The notes under the pieces: model-generated
Databases searched by the model: none
The model's input: only the letters and a program-made list of their open reading frames with translations
What the model was told of the DNA's origin: nothing
Shown: piece after piece, positions 7,605-16,070 of the stretch
Numbering within the stretch: the first letter of the stretch is position 1
Layout of the letters: each line of letters opens with the position of its first letter
Origin: Fibrobacter sp.
GTDB taxonomy: Bacteria > Fibrobacterota > Fibrobacteria > Fibrobacterales > Fibrobacteraceae
Reading direction: 5' to 3'
Assembly: GCF_017551775.1 (NCBI RefSeq)
Contig: NZ_JAFZKX010000035.1
Coordinates: 1-49,811 of the forward strand
Length of the DNA stretch: 49,811 nt
Made by a program: the position numbers and the translations under genes

Positions 7605-9455
7605 TTAGAACTGGAAGTAGATGAACGGGCAGGAGTCCGCGCTCATGAACTGGTATATCACGAAGATGATGAATGCCGTGGAAAGCACCATCAGCGGGAT
7701 GGGCTGCGATGCGAACATGATGCGGTAGCGGCTCTTCCATTTCTTGGGAATCCAGTGGATGAGCATGCCCGCGATGAACACGAGGATGATGTTGATGTGT
7801 TCCCAGGCGATGGTGCCGAGCGTATCCCATTTCCAGGCGGTACCCATCTGGTTCACCATGTTCTTGGCCGTATTCCAGGCGACTTCGTTCGCTTCGGCGG
7901 GGTCGAGGTTCGAACCTGCGCGGAAGAACAGGCGCGTAAACGTGATGAACACGAAGGTGAGCGTCACGTTCCAGGCCACATAGAGCCAGTGGTAGGTCTT
8001 GTCGCTGAACAGGCGGAAAATCATGACGGAGTATATGCCGATGAACAGCACTCCGAACCATACTGCGGTAATCGCGCAGATGGGCAGGTGGAACTTCTTG
8101 TAGATGACGGCGCTTGCGGCAAAGAGCAGGAACGCTGCCGTGGCGCGGAACGTGCGGCTGCGCTTGACCCAGATTTTGTTGAACACCTGGCCGAACCCGT
8201 TGAGGCCGCCCCAGATGATGAAGTTCCAGCTGGCACCGTGCCACCAACCGCCCACGATCTGGGTGGCCATGGCGTTCATGTTCGTGGTGATGAACTTGCG
8301 GGAATCCGGCTTGAAGTAGGCGTAGATGGAAATGTAGAGGAAGAGCGCACCGAGCGCGATGGCGACCCACACGCTGCCCGAAAGCATGATGGCCACGAGA
8401 CTCAGGAATCCCATCCAGAAGAACGTTCCGATGGAGGCTCCGCGGTTACCGCCCAGCGGAATGTACAGGTAGTCGCGCCACCAGCTCGAAAGACTGATGT
8501 GCCAACGGCGCCAGAATTCGGTGGGGGAGAGCGCTTTGTAGGGGCTGTTGAAGTTCTGCGGCAGGCGGAAACCCATCAGGAGGGCGACGCCGATGGCGAT
8601 GTCGGTATAACCCGAGAAGTCGGCGTACACCTGCAGGGAGTAGGCGAAGAGCGCGATGAGGTTCTCGAGACCGGTGTAGAGCAGGGGCTGGTCGAACACG
8701 CGGTCCACGAAGTTCGTCGCGAGGTAGTCGCTCAAAATGATTTTCTTGCCGAGCCCGTTCAGAATCCAGAATACGGCCATCCCGAAGGCGCGGCGGGGCA
8801 AAAAGTAGGGCTTGTAGAGCTGCGGGACGAACTTGTCGGCGCGAACGATGGGGCCTGCCACGAGCTGCGGGAAGAACGAGAGGTAGAAACCGAAATCGAG
8901 GATGTTCTTGACGGCCTTGATTTTCCCACGGTAAATGTCGATGCAGTAGCTTATCGCCTGGAACGTGAAGAACGAGATGCCCACCGGCAGGATGATGGTA
9001 TCGACCAGCGAGTGCGTGCCGAACATCTTGTTGCTTGCGGCGGCGAAGAAGTTGTAAACATGCAGTTCGATGCCGGTAAAGTCGTAGAGGGCGTCGAGGA
9101 AGAAGTAGGAATACTTGTAGTAGCAGAGAACGAGAAGGTCGATGATGACGATGATGATCATCAGGAACTTCTTTTTCCACTGCACCTGCGCTTTTTCAAT
9201 CCACTTGCCTATGAAGAAGTTCGCGAGAACGCAGAAGATGAGGATGCAGACGTAGCTGCCGCTCGTCTTGTAGTAGAAGAACAGGCTGGTCGCGAAGAGG
9301 AATGTGTTGCGGAGCAGGAGCTTCCGGTGCACAAGCGAGAAGATGGCGAAAACGACCGCGAAGAATCCCCAGAAATAGAACTGCGTGAAGAGAAGCGGAC
9401 TATTCGGATCGAAAGCAAACGTGCGGGTGAGATAGGGAATTAAATAGTCTAACAT
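7605..9455 (-). CDS. MBOAT-family O-acyltransferase (AlgI/DltB-like)
   Basis: A polytopic membrane acyltransferase of 616 aa that would carry acyl (often acetyl) groups across the membrane to an extracellular glycan. The family hallmarks are clear: NFNSPYKALSPTEFWRRWHI from residue 301, then WWRDYLYIPLGGNRG, and the presumed catalytic H406 in GGWWHGASW. About 12 or more hydrophobic segments are visible. The protein is longer than AlgI, with an insertion of about 45 aa between LGGNRG and GGWWHGAS (roughly residues 340-400) and extra C-terminal membrane segments. It is the last gene of the hisS-SGNH-SGNH-MBOAT run, and SGNH proteins are the usual periplasmic partners of such enzymes. The acceptor polymer is unknown. 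Confidence 0.92.
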   Translation of the reverse strand: MLDYLIPYLTRTFAFDPNSPLLFTQFYFWGFFAVVFAIFSLVHRKLLLRNTFLFATSLFFYYKTSGSYVCILIFCVLANFFIGKWIEKAQVQWKKKFLMIIIVIIDLLVLCYYKYSYFFLDALYDFTGIELHVYNFFAAASNKMFGTHSLVDTIILPVGISFFTFQAISYCIDIYRGKIKAVKNILDFGFYLSFFPQLVAGPIVRADKFVPQLYKPYFLPRRAFGMAVFWILNGLGKKIILSDYLATNFVDRVFDQPLLYTGLENLIALFAYSLQVYADFSGYTDIAIGVALLMGFRLPQNFNSPYKALSPTEFWRRWHISLSSWWRDYLYIPLGGNRGASIGTFFWMGFLSLVAIMLSGSVWVAIALGALFLYISIYAYFKPDSRKFITTNMNAMATQIVGGWWHGASWNFIIWGGLNGFGQVFNKIWVKRSRTFRATAAFLLFAASAVIYKKFHLPICAITAVWFGVLFIGIYSVMIFRLFSDKTYHWLYVAWNVTLTFVFITFTRLFFRAGSNLDPAEANEVAWNTAKNMVNQMGTAWKWDTLGTIAWEHINIILVFIAGMLIHWIPKKWKSRYRIMFASQPIPLMVLSTAFIIFVIYQFMSADSCPFIYFQF

Positions 9456-9469
9456 ATCGGTGTCGTGGC

Positions 9470-11107
9470 TTATTTCTCGCTCTTTTCCAGTGCAGGCAGG
9501 TTTGCGATGTGTTCCTGGTACGAATCAATCAGGGCTTTGTAGAACATGTCGCCTAGAAGGTGATAGCCCGCCTGGTTGAAGTGAACTTTGTCTTTTTTCG
9601 CGAGGCTCGCTTTTTCCCATTTGGCCATGGAACCGAGGCCGCCCATCAGGGAGAACTTGTCCCAGATGCCCGCCTTGTACTTTTCAGCGAGCTTGAAGAA
9701 AGCCTTGCGTGCCTGTTCGCCTACGGGGTGCTGCACATAGCGGCGCTTGCGCACCTTGCGGAACATGTCGTTATTGGTCTCGAAAACGAAGGCCGCATTC
9801 GGGTTTACGCGCTTGATGCGCTGGATGAGCGTGTCGTAGTTGCCGCGGAACGCCTTCTCGTCGAATTTTTCCACGTTGGCATCGTTTACGCCGATTGCGA
9901 ATATCACGAGGTCGGGCTTGACGAAGGCGAGTTCCTTCTCGAAAAGCGGGCATATTTCTTCAAAGTAGTGTGCGACGCGCGCCCCGTTGATGCCCACGTT
10001 CGTGTAGATGATTCCCGGGTAGTTGGATTCGGAGAGGACGCCGGTGAGCGTGAATCTCGGGCGTACCGCCGACATTGTTTTCGAAAGTTCGATAAGCGAA
10101 TCGCATACCGCCTTCTGAGCGGAATCCGCGGGTGCCTTCGTCGAATCGAGCAGGGCGCATGCCGCCATCAGGCCGTTCTGCGCCTCATTGCGTTCGAGGC
10201 ATGTGGTATCCATGATGTCGCAGTCTCCCTGGAACATGGAGTCCGCGGAGGCTTCCGCGTTTTCTTTTAAGGCGGCGTTCTTGCCCGAGGCGGAATCCTT
10301 GCCTGCCGTGGCGGAATCAATCTCGGTCGTGTCGAGGTTCGCACGGTAGATGGAATCTTGAACAAGCGAATCGATTACGTACTTAGCCACCTTCGCCTGG
10401 AGGGTAGTGTCTGCCCAGCGGAAGGCGAATGTCAGCGTGTCTATCGGGCGGGGGCTTTTGAATACGTAGCTCTGCGTCGCGGTGTCACGCACGCCGTAGA
10501 TGTCGGTCGAATCGACTACGAGTACGGGGACGACGTTGTTGCTGTCGCTGTACCCGAACAGGCGGAATTTAGTTTCTTCGTAAATCGGGGAAGAGTTGTA
10601 TTTGTCGAGCAGGAGCGTGAATTCGGCTCTCGGGTCGCTCGTGCTGACTGCGATGCCGAGGAGCCCGAGCGGCTTCTTCACTTCGCGGAGCACGTTCTTG
10701 CTCATGTCCCAGATGCCCTTGTACTGCGAGCCGTAGCTGGAGGGCGTATTCGTGCGGGCTGCGGAATACGGGAATACGAAACCGCGGCCGGCGGATGAAC
10801 CCGGATATTCTTTGACGAGGTGCTCGCGGATGCGGCCCGAAATAACGTCGGCCTGGATGTGCGAGCCGCCGATGTGCATAATCCGTACCTGTCCCTTGTT
10901 CTCGAAGATGAGGGAATCCATCTTCTGGAAGAACGGCTCAAAGGAATCCTTGCCGCTCGGGAACTGGATGTAGTTGAGCGTGGAATCTATGAAATCGTAC
11001 TTCGAAAAATCGATGACATAACCAGTCGGGTTCGAAACCGGCGGCGCTGCGAACAGCGCGGTGGCGATACATGCTATGGAACAGAGAATGCGCGGAAGCC
11101 TTGTCAT
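9470..11107 (-). CDS. SGNH/GDSL-hydrolase-family protein, secreted
   Basis: A 545-aa exported protein, probably an acetyl transferase or esterase partner of the MBOAT enzyme. After a signal peptide (cleavage near AAPPVS) the SGNH blocks can be read: block I HIGGSHIQAD (S82), block II VGINGARVA, block III AIGVNDAN (N408), block V DKVHFNQAGY (D506, H509). The usual GDS of block I is GGS, but the nucleophilic Ser remains. Residues about 265-330 form a Ser/Asp/Ala-rich, probably disordered insert. Its ATG overlaps the stop of the upstream SGNH gene by 4 nt (ATGA), and 14 nt separate it from the MBOAT gene, so the three are cotranscribed. The polymer substrate is unknown. Confidence 0.87.
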   Translation of the reverse strand: MTRLPRILCSIACIATALFAAPPVSNPTGYVIDFSKYDFIDSTLNYIQFPSGKDSFEPFFQKMDSLIFENKGQVRIMHIGGSHIQADVISGRIREHLVKEYPGSSAGRGFVFPYSAARTNTPSSYGSQYKGIWDMSKNVLREVKKPLGLLGIAVSTSDPRAEFTLLLDKYNSSPIYEETKFRLFGYSDSNNVVPVLVVDSTDIYGVRDTATQSYVFKSPRPIDTLTFAFRWADTTLQAKVAKYVIDSLVQDSIYRANLDTTEIDSATAGKDSASGKNAALKENAEASADSMFQGDCDIMDTTCLERNEAQNGLMAACALLDSTKAPADSAQKAVCDSLIELSKTMSAVRPRFTLTGVLSESNYPGIIYTNVGINGARVAHYFEEICPLFEKELAFVKPDLVIFAIGVNDANVEKFDEKAFRGNYDTLIQRIKRVNPNAAFVFETNNDMFRKVRKRRYVQHPVGEQARKAFFKLAEKYKAGIWDKFSLMGGLGSMAKWEKASLAKKDKVHFNQAGYHLLGDMFYKALIDSYQEHIANLPALEKSEK

Positions 11108-12687
11108 TGAGCGTCCTCCGCCTGTGGAGCCGCTTCAGCGGGCTTTTCTGTTTTGTTTTCCTTGTACCACTTGCTCAGTTCCTTCAACTTCGCGTCGTCA
11201 ATCTTGTGCCTGTCGCGGAACTTGAAGAAGTCGTAGTGCATGCGGAGCGCGTTGCAGAAGAGTTCACCCATGTAGGCTGCACCCCTGCGGCTGAAATGGA
11301 TGTAGTCGGCTCCGGCGAGCGGCGGGGACTGCTTGACCCACTTGCGCATGGAACCTTCGCCGCCCATCACGCGGAACATATCCCAGTAGGCAAGGCCGTT
11401 TTCGAGTGCGATTTCGCGGAGCATCTGGATGGTGAGTTCCAGTCCGGGATAGCTCTTGATTTTGCCGTCCATCTGCTTGGCCATGTCGGCGGGTCCGATG
11501 AACAGAATGTCTGCATCGGGGTTGGCGTTCTGGACCGTCTGGATTTGCTTCGTGATGAGCTTGCGCGTGTATTCGAGGTTGCTCTTGTTGAGGCTCGGGA
11601 CGAGGTTTCCGCCGTATTCCATGATGATGAGGCGTGCATTGATCGCCTTGAAGGATTCGGCCAGGAGTTCCTTGTCCATGCGGGTGAACACCGTGCCCGA
11701 ACTGCCGCGCATGGCGACGTTGTCTACCGCGACGCCGTACGGGCCGTCCACGGAGATGGAATAGATTTCAGCATTGCCCGAGAGGTAGACCTTCGCGTTC
11801 GACGTGGTGTCGGGGAGCTTCCACGTGAACACGCGGAGTTTGTTGAACTTCTCGTCGGTGGGCGCGGGCGCGTCTACGAATTTCTTCTTGCGCTTTTCTT
11901 TTTCGGTGCCTTCGTTCTCGATAACGGTCGATTCGTATGCGAGCCGAGCCCTGAGGTTGCCGCGCTTGCTGGCGAGCACCTTGATGATTCCATAGCCGCC
12001 CACATGCGTGAACTTGCCGTCCTTGTCTTCGCGCTTCTTGATTCCGATGACTGCGCTGCCTTCGAGCTTGCTCACCTGCGCGAGCGGGCCGTAGCGGTTG
12101 TGGTCGGCGCGGTCTTCTTCGGTGCCGAACATGATGAAGCGGGTGAGGTCACCGTTGTTCCACACGCTGGTCGTCTGCGACGGGATGTTCAGCACCGCCG
12201 GGAGCATGCCCGGTCCGCCGCCGCCGAATTCCTTCTGCAGGTCTTCGCGGATGGTCGCCGATATGCGGTCTTCTTCGAGCTGGGAGTCGCCGTAGTGCAC
12301 GATGTGCACGGTGTTCGAATCGATCTTCGCGAGTTCCAGGTGCAGGAACAGGCGGTCAAACCATGTGGGGTCGTTGTTCGGCAGGTCGAACCTGTTGCGT
12401 CCGTTCTGGAAGAAGTCTTCGTAGAACTTCAGCGAGTCGGAGAATTTCGCGAATTCCTTCGCTTGCGTGGCCGCCATCATTTCTTCGATAGCTTTCTGCG
12501 GGTCGGTTTCGGCGTTGTTGTCTTCCGCGATGGCGTTCGGGTCTTCTTTCTCGAAGATATCCGTGAGCGCGGGGAACCGGAAGGTGACGTCGGCGATAGA
12601 AATCCCGCTAGCCGGGTAAATCCACGCCAGAACGCCTAGGACAACGAACAGACTTAAGATACTGAGAAATGATTTGAATGGGGTCAT
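11104..12687 (-). CDS. SGNH-hydrolase-like protein, membrane-anchored
   Basis: A second SGNH-type protein of 527 aa in the same operon. One N-terminal hydrophobic segment (residues about 8-26) acts as an anchor or uncleaved signal, so the rest is periplasmic. Block I is canonical, HYGDSQLEED. A block II-like MRGSSGTVF, block III EYGGN and a final DYIHFSRRGAAYMGE (Asp-x2-His) follow. An acidic low-complexity stretch (DPNAIAEDNNAETDP) sits near residue 50 and an Ala/Glu-rich tail closes the protein. It starts 6 nt after the hisS stop codon with no clear Shine-Dalgarno, so it is probably coupled to hisS translation. With the next two genes it likely forms a glycan O-acetylation module. Confidence 0.83.
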   Translation of the reverse strand: MTPFKSFLSILSLFVVLGVLAWIYPASGISIADVTFRFPALTDIFEKEDPNAIAEDNNAETDPQKAIEEMMAATQAKEFAKFSDSLKFYEDFFQNGRNRFDLPNNDPTWFDRLFLHLELAKIDSNTVHIVHYGDSQLEEDRISATIREDLQKEFGGGGPGMLPAVLNIPSQTTSVWNNGDLTRFIMFGTEEDRADHNRYGPLAQVSKLEGSAVIGIKKREDKDGKFTHVGGYGIIKVLASKRGNLRARLAYESTVIENEGTEKEKRKKKFVDAPAPTDEKFNKLRVFTWKLPDTTSNAKVYLSGNAEIYSISVDGPYGVAVDNVAMRGSSGTVFTRMDKELLAESFKAINARLIIMEYGGNLVPSLNKSNLEYTRKLITKQIQTVQNANPDADILFIGPADMAKQMDGKIKSYPGLELTIQMLREIALENGLAYWDMFRVMGGEGSMRKWVKQSPPLAGADYIHFSRRGAAYMGELFCNALRMHYDFFKFRDRHKIDDAKLKELSKWYKENKTEKPAEAAPQAEDAQ

Positions 12688-12693
12688 GTGCTT

Positions 12694-14004
12694 TTATTCG
12701 GCTTTTTGCGGAGTGGTGCGGAGGCGTTCAACGATGGCTTCGGGGCTGCCCACGAGCATTTCGCCCACGCGCATGTCCTTGTATTCGAATTCGCCTGCGC
12801 CGGCCTTGGAACCGTCCACGTAGACGACAATCTTTGCGCCCTGGTAGTTCGCCTGGTCGAGCTGCTTGCCCATCTTCATCGGGGCGAGCGGGTGCGAGAC
12901 GGAGCAGTTGCCGAACTTCGCGTCGCGGAACATCTGGGCGGTCTCGAAGACCTTCTTCATGTCGTTCGTGAAACTTGCAATGTAGAAGTCCACGCTCTGC
13001 TTGGGGCTCGGGAGCAGGTTGTGTTCTGCGAGCAGGTCGGCGAGAACCACGTCGCCCATGCCGAATCCCACGCCCGGAATGCGTTCGCCGCCGAGCTTTT
13101 CGGTGAGGCTGTCGTAACGTCCGCCGCCGGCGATGGCGCGCATGGACTTGCCCTTGTCAAAGACTTCGAACACGATGCCCGTGTAGTAGGCGAGGCCGCG
13201 CACGATAGAGAGGTCGAGGTTCACGCATTCGCCGTAACCTGCTGCCGTGAGCGTGGCGAACAGGTCTTCGATTTCGGCGAGGGCCGCGGTGGCGTTTTCA
13301 CTGTGCACCTTGGTCTTGACTTCTTCGATGCTCTTGCAGCTCATGAAGTCGTCGAGCTGCTTCACCTGTTCTTCGGTGAGGCCTGCGTCGGCGAGAGCCT
13401 TCGCGAAGGCTTCGGGGCCGATTTTCAGACGGCGGTCGAGTACCGGGTAGACGAGCGCCGGGTTCGGGGCGCCAATCTCTTCGAGGTAGGTGGCCAAGAG
13501 CTTGCGGCTAGAGACGCCAATCGCAAATTCGCCGTCCTTGAGACCGAACTTGCGCAGCATCGTCGCGATGGAGGCGAGCAGGTCGGCTTCGGCGTAGATG
13601 CTCTCGGTGCCGATAATGTCCATGTTCAGCTGGAAGAACTCGCGCAGGCGGCCTTTCTGTGCCTTTTCGTAACGGAAAAGGCGCGGCATGCTGAACCACT
13701 TGAAGGGCTTCTTGAGTTCGCGGGCCTTCTGGATCACGAGGCGGGCGAGCGTCGGGGTCATTTCGGGGCGGAGCGCGATTTCACGGTCGCCCTTGTCCTT
13801 GAAGTTGTAAAGCTGGCTTACGATCTCTTCGCCGGACTTGCCGGTATAAAGCTCCAGATGCTCGAACATCGGGCCTTCATATTCTTCGTAGGCGAAAGAT
13901 TCGGCGACACTGCGCCAGGTATCGAAAATGTAGTTCTGGATGCGCTCGGCTTCCGGGTAAAAATCACGCGTGCCCTTGGGCAACTGAGGGATAGAAATGC
14001 TCAT
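12694..14004 (-). CDS. hisS: Histidyl-tRNA synthetase
   Basis: A class II aminoacyl-tRNA synthetase of 436 aa that charges tRNA-His. It starts with the family-typical LPKGTRDFYPEAERIQNYI. Motif 2 is seen around REFFQLNMDIIG, the histidine-specific strands in RGLAYYTGIVFEVF and AGGGRYDSL, and the anticodon-binding domain in the last 90 residues. Length and order are normal. It is the first gene of the operon with the two SGNH genes and the MBOAT gene, an unusual partnership. The promoter is ATGACA-17 bp-TATATT, with the ATG 8 nt after the box and no Shine-Dalgarno. Confidence 0.95.
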   Translation of the reverse strand: MSISIPQLPKGTRDFYPEAERIQNYIFDTWRSVAESFAYEEYEGPMFEHLELYTGKSGEEIVSQLYNFKDKGDREIALRPEMTPTLARLVIQKARELKKPFKWFSMPRLFRYEKAQKGRLREFFQLNMDIIGTESIYAEADLLASIATMLRKFGLKDGEFAIGVSSRKLLATYLEEIGAPNPALVYPVLDRRLKIGPEAFAKALADAGLTEEQVKQLDDFMSCKSIEEVKTKVHSENATAALAEIEDLFATLTAAGYGECVNLDLSIVRGLAYYTGIVFEVFDKGKSMRAIAGGGRYDSLTEKLGGERIPGVGFGMGDVVLADLLAEHNLLPSPKQSVDFYIASFTNDMKKVFETAQMFRDAKFGNCSVSHPLAPMKMGKQLDQANYQGAKIVVYVDGSKAGAGEFEYKDMRVGEMLVGSPEAIVERLRTTPQKAE

Positions 14005-14012
14005 AGTGAGCG

Positions 14013-14043
14013 GAAATATAGCTTTTGGCTACTGGAGTGTCAT
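14013..14043 (-). promoter_or_regulatory. Promoter of the hisS operon
   Basis: The minus strand shows ATGACA (14043-14038), 17 bp, then TATATTTC (14020-14013), with 8 nt to the hisS ATG. The -35 box overlaps the last codons of the upstream lipoprotein gene. The leader would be very short and lacks a Shine-Dalgarno. Confidence 0.65.
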
Positions 14044-15017
14044 TCGTCTTTCTCGGTTGCGGCGAGTTCCGTGATGCATTTGCGGAATTCGCTGGTGCCT
14101 ATCGTCATCGTTGTCAGGCCGTTGAAGTAGAGCGAGTCGTTGAAGTCGCGATCCTTGTCGTAGCCGAGCAGACCTTCCGAAGATAAGTCGCTACAGTTTT
14201 CCTTTGTGATATTGACTTGCTTTTCTTCGAGGGTGCAAACTTTGTCGCCGGAGCTCACTTGGACAGCGGCTGTGTACTCCAGGGAGTCCCTTTCGACTTT
14301 TGTAACCTCGAACTTGATTGTCTTGCCGTTCAGTTTGAATGTCTTTGCGAGTTTGGATGATTCTAGAACTTCGATTCCGTGGTTCTTTTCGTAATCCTTT
14401 ATGTCGGATTCCTGCTCTGGTGTGAACAAAGTATACAACGTTGTAAATCCGATGAAGTTGACATTCCCATTAAGATGAATGTAAAGATCCGACATAAATT
14501 GGGTATTCATGTAGTCGTCGTACTTGAAATAGGCGGGCGTATAAACCCTTTCTTCCTTAAACTTGCTGTCGGAAATTGTCAGGACCGATTTATAATACTG
14601 TTCCTTGAATTTGCGGTCTTCGTCGGATATACAAGTCCACTCTTTGAGGTGGGTGCATTCAATGTTATTCCACTCGCCATAAATGTTGTCTGTGGAACCT
14701 CCGATGTAATAGAGCGGGTTGGTAAAACCGGCGTAATCGACGGCAAGCGTGTCGCCGCGGATTTCGTAGCGGATGGTGTCTTCTTCTGGATTGGTGTCAT
14801 AAAAGAACTCGTCCCAGTTGAAAGAACCCTTGTGTAGAACGCAGTATCCCGTTGTATGGGCCTTAATGCTTTTAGTTATGATGTGATTTTCTTTGTCGAC
14901 CTTCACCTGGTGGTAATTTTGGCTTTCGGATGTATCGGGTGAAATGAAATTGCTCTCGTCGGAACAGCCAAAGAACGTGAATGTGAATACTGCACTGCAA
15001 ATCAGAAATTTTTTCAT
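14040..15017 (-). CDS. Putative lipoprotein, function unknown
   Basis: A 325-aa protein with a lipoprotein signal (C18 in FFGC) followed by a Ser/Asn/Asp-rich spacer. The mature part is rich in aromatic and charged residues in short beta-like segments, with Cys pairs that could form disulfides. I recognise no domain. The A+T-rich upstream region (15018-15132) has no clear Shine-Dalgarno; the leader is A-rich. It lies just upstream of hisS on the same strand, but hisS has its own promoter overlapping the 3' end of this gene. Confidence 0.75.
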   Translation of the reverse strand: MKKFLICSAVFTFTFFGCSDESNFISPDTSESQNYHQVKVDKENHIITKSIKAHTTGYCVLHKGSFNWDEFFYDTNPEEDTIRYEIRGDTLAVDYAGFTNPLYYIGGSTDNIYGEWNNIECTHLKEWTCISDEDRKFKEQYYKSVLTISDSKFKEERVYTPAYFKYDDYMNTQFMSDLYIHLNGNVNFIGFTTLYTLFTPEQESDIKDYEKNHGIEVLESSKLAKTFKLNGKTIKFEVTKVERDSLEYTAAVQVSSGDKVCTLEEKQVNITKENCSDLSSEGLLGYDKDRDFNDSLYFNGLTTMTIGTSEFRKCITELAATEKDE

Positions 15018-15132
15018 TTGTTTAATCTTTTTCTTTTTTTAATACACACAAAATATATATAATTTTGAGATTATGCAAATAATTGCTTTGTTGATACGAC
15101 CCAATATCAATTGATGGAAAATACAAATAGGC

Positions 15133-15648
15133 CTAGATAAATATAAATGCAAGTGCTGAAATGAATGTCGCAAAAAGAACCAAGCCTTTGTAGTTGCGCT
15201 CTTTTATACAACGGTGGCCGTACTTAAATGGAGCCAGATAATAGAAATTCCACATTGTTTTGTACATAGAAACTAGATCGTTTTTAGAATCATCCCGGGG
15301 ATTCTTTTTCTGCTCGCTGTCGTACATATAACCCAAGACCCCTAAAAAGGGAAGGCTTAATAAGAAAACGAATGCAATGAAGTAATTGGAATTAAATTCA
15401 AACTTGTCCTGTATTTCAGCAATAAATGCATCTCTCGCAATTACGGTAACGCATATTATTCCGATGATGAACAAAATAAGCACGGCGACATAACGCTTGG
15501 AATACAGTCGGGCCTTGAGCGGGATTTTTTCTTCCTCGACAATATCTTCTTTTTCGTTTGAAGATTCTTTATGCGGCTTTAGCGCCCCGCACCAAGGGCA
15601 ACGGGGCTCAGTGAAATTGTAATTTTCGCCGCATTCCGGACAGAACAT
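15133..15648 (-). CDS. Zinc-ribbon membrane protein, function unknown
   Basis: A 171-aa protein. It starts with a compact zinc ribbon (C3, C6, C17, C20: CPEC...CPWC), followed by a charged linker and three hydrophobic segments, the last ending at the C terminus. I chose the ATG at 15648 because it places the first CxxC right at the N terminus and because this ATG overlaps the stop of the upstream gene in TAATG, a coupling arrangement. Such zinc-ribbon-plus-helices proteins are common and mostly uncharacterised. Codon use is more A+T-rich than in the neighbours. Confidence 0.7.
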   Translation of the reverse strand: MFCPECGENYNFTEPRCPWCGALKPHKESSNEKEDIVEEEKIPLKARLYSKRYVAVLILFIIGIICVTVIARDAFIAEIQDKFEFNSNYFIAFVFLLSLPFLGVLGYMYDSEQKKNPRDDSKNDLVSMYKTMWNFYYLAPFKYGHRCIKERNYKGLVLFATFISALAFIFI

Positions 15649-15995
15649 TACAGGAAAACTCCCAAAAGAAGTATTACAAGGAATAAAGAAAAGATGAGTA
15701 CAATCCCCTCGAGTGAACCAACTGCTCGCCAATGGAACCGTCTTTGATATAAAAGCAATGAATTTTTTAATGGGTTTCGTCTTCTAAGTCGCCTAATTAC
15801 AAGAGCCCAAAGATAAAGAAGAATTGTCACGCCAGCAGGTAATAAGTAGGCAAAAGGAATGACTCGTTCAATGTCATTCAATCCGGAATATCTGCAGACT
15901 AAAGCCGCAATAAGGAATAGCAGGTGATAAGCAACCACCAGGAAAAAGGAATACCAAGAAAAAAGAGAATCTTTATTTATGCGTTTTCTTTTCAC
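15648..15995 (-). CDS. Small membrane protein, function unknown
   Basis: A 115-aa protein with a basic N terminus (KRKRINK) and three hydrophobic segments. One Arg-rich cytoplasmic loop (RRLRRRN) lies between the second and third segments. The start is GTG at 15995. A TATATTCA box lies about 10 nt upstream and no Shine-Dalgarno is visible. Its stop overlaps the start of the zinc-ribbon protein gene by one base (TAATG), so the two form a coupled pair and may work as one complex. No family was recognised. Confidence 0.6.
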   Translation of the reverse strand: MKRKRINKDSLFSWYSFFLVVAYHLLFLIAALVCRYSGLNDIERVIPFAYLLPAGVTILLYLWALVIRRLRRRNPLKNSLLLYQRRFHWRAVGSLEGIVLIFSLFLVILLLGVFL

Positions 15996-16057
15996 AGTTT
16001 CGTTTTGAATATACCATATTTCGTGAGCTTTTGCTAATGCTTTCTGCCGTTATTTTC

Positions 16058-16065
16058 TACATTTG
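16058..16065 (+). promoter_or_regulatory. -10 box of the nucleotidyltransferase gene
   Basis: TACATTTG lies 5 nt before the ATG at 16071. No Shine-Dalgarno is present, so a leaderless mRNA is expected. Confidence 0.5.
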
Positions 16066-16070
16066 CGGCA

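Noticed and set aside
7575-9443. Long open frame on the plus strand opposite to the MBOAT gene (similar antisense frames oppose pgsA, recN and the SGNH genes)
   Set aside because: The translations are charged and low in hydrophobic pattern, show no family motif and arise from the biased third positions of the real genes. The minus-strand frames carry clear domains and Shine-Dalgarno or promoter signals.
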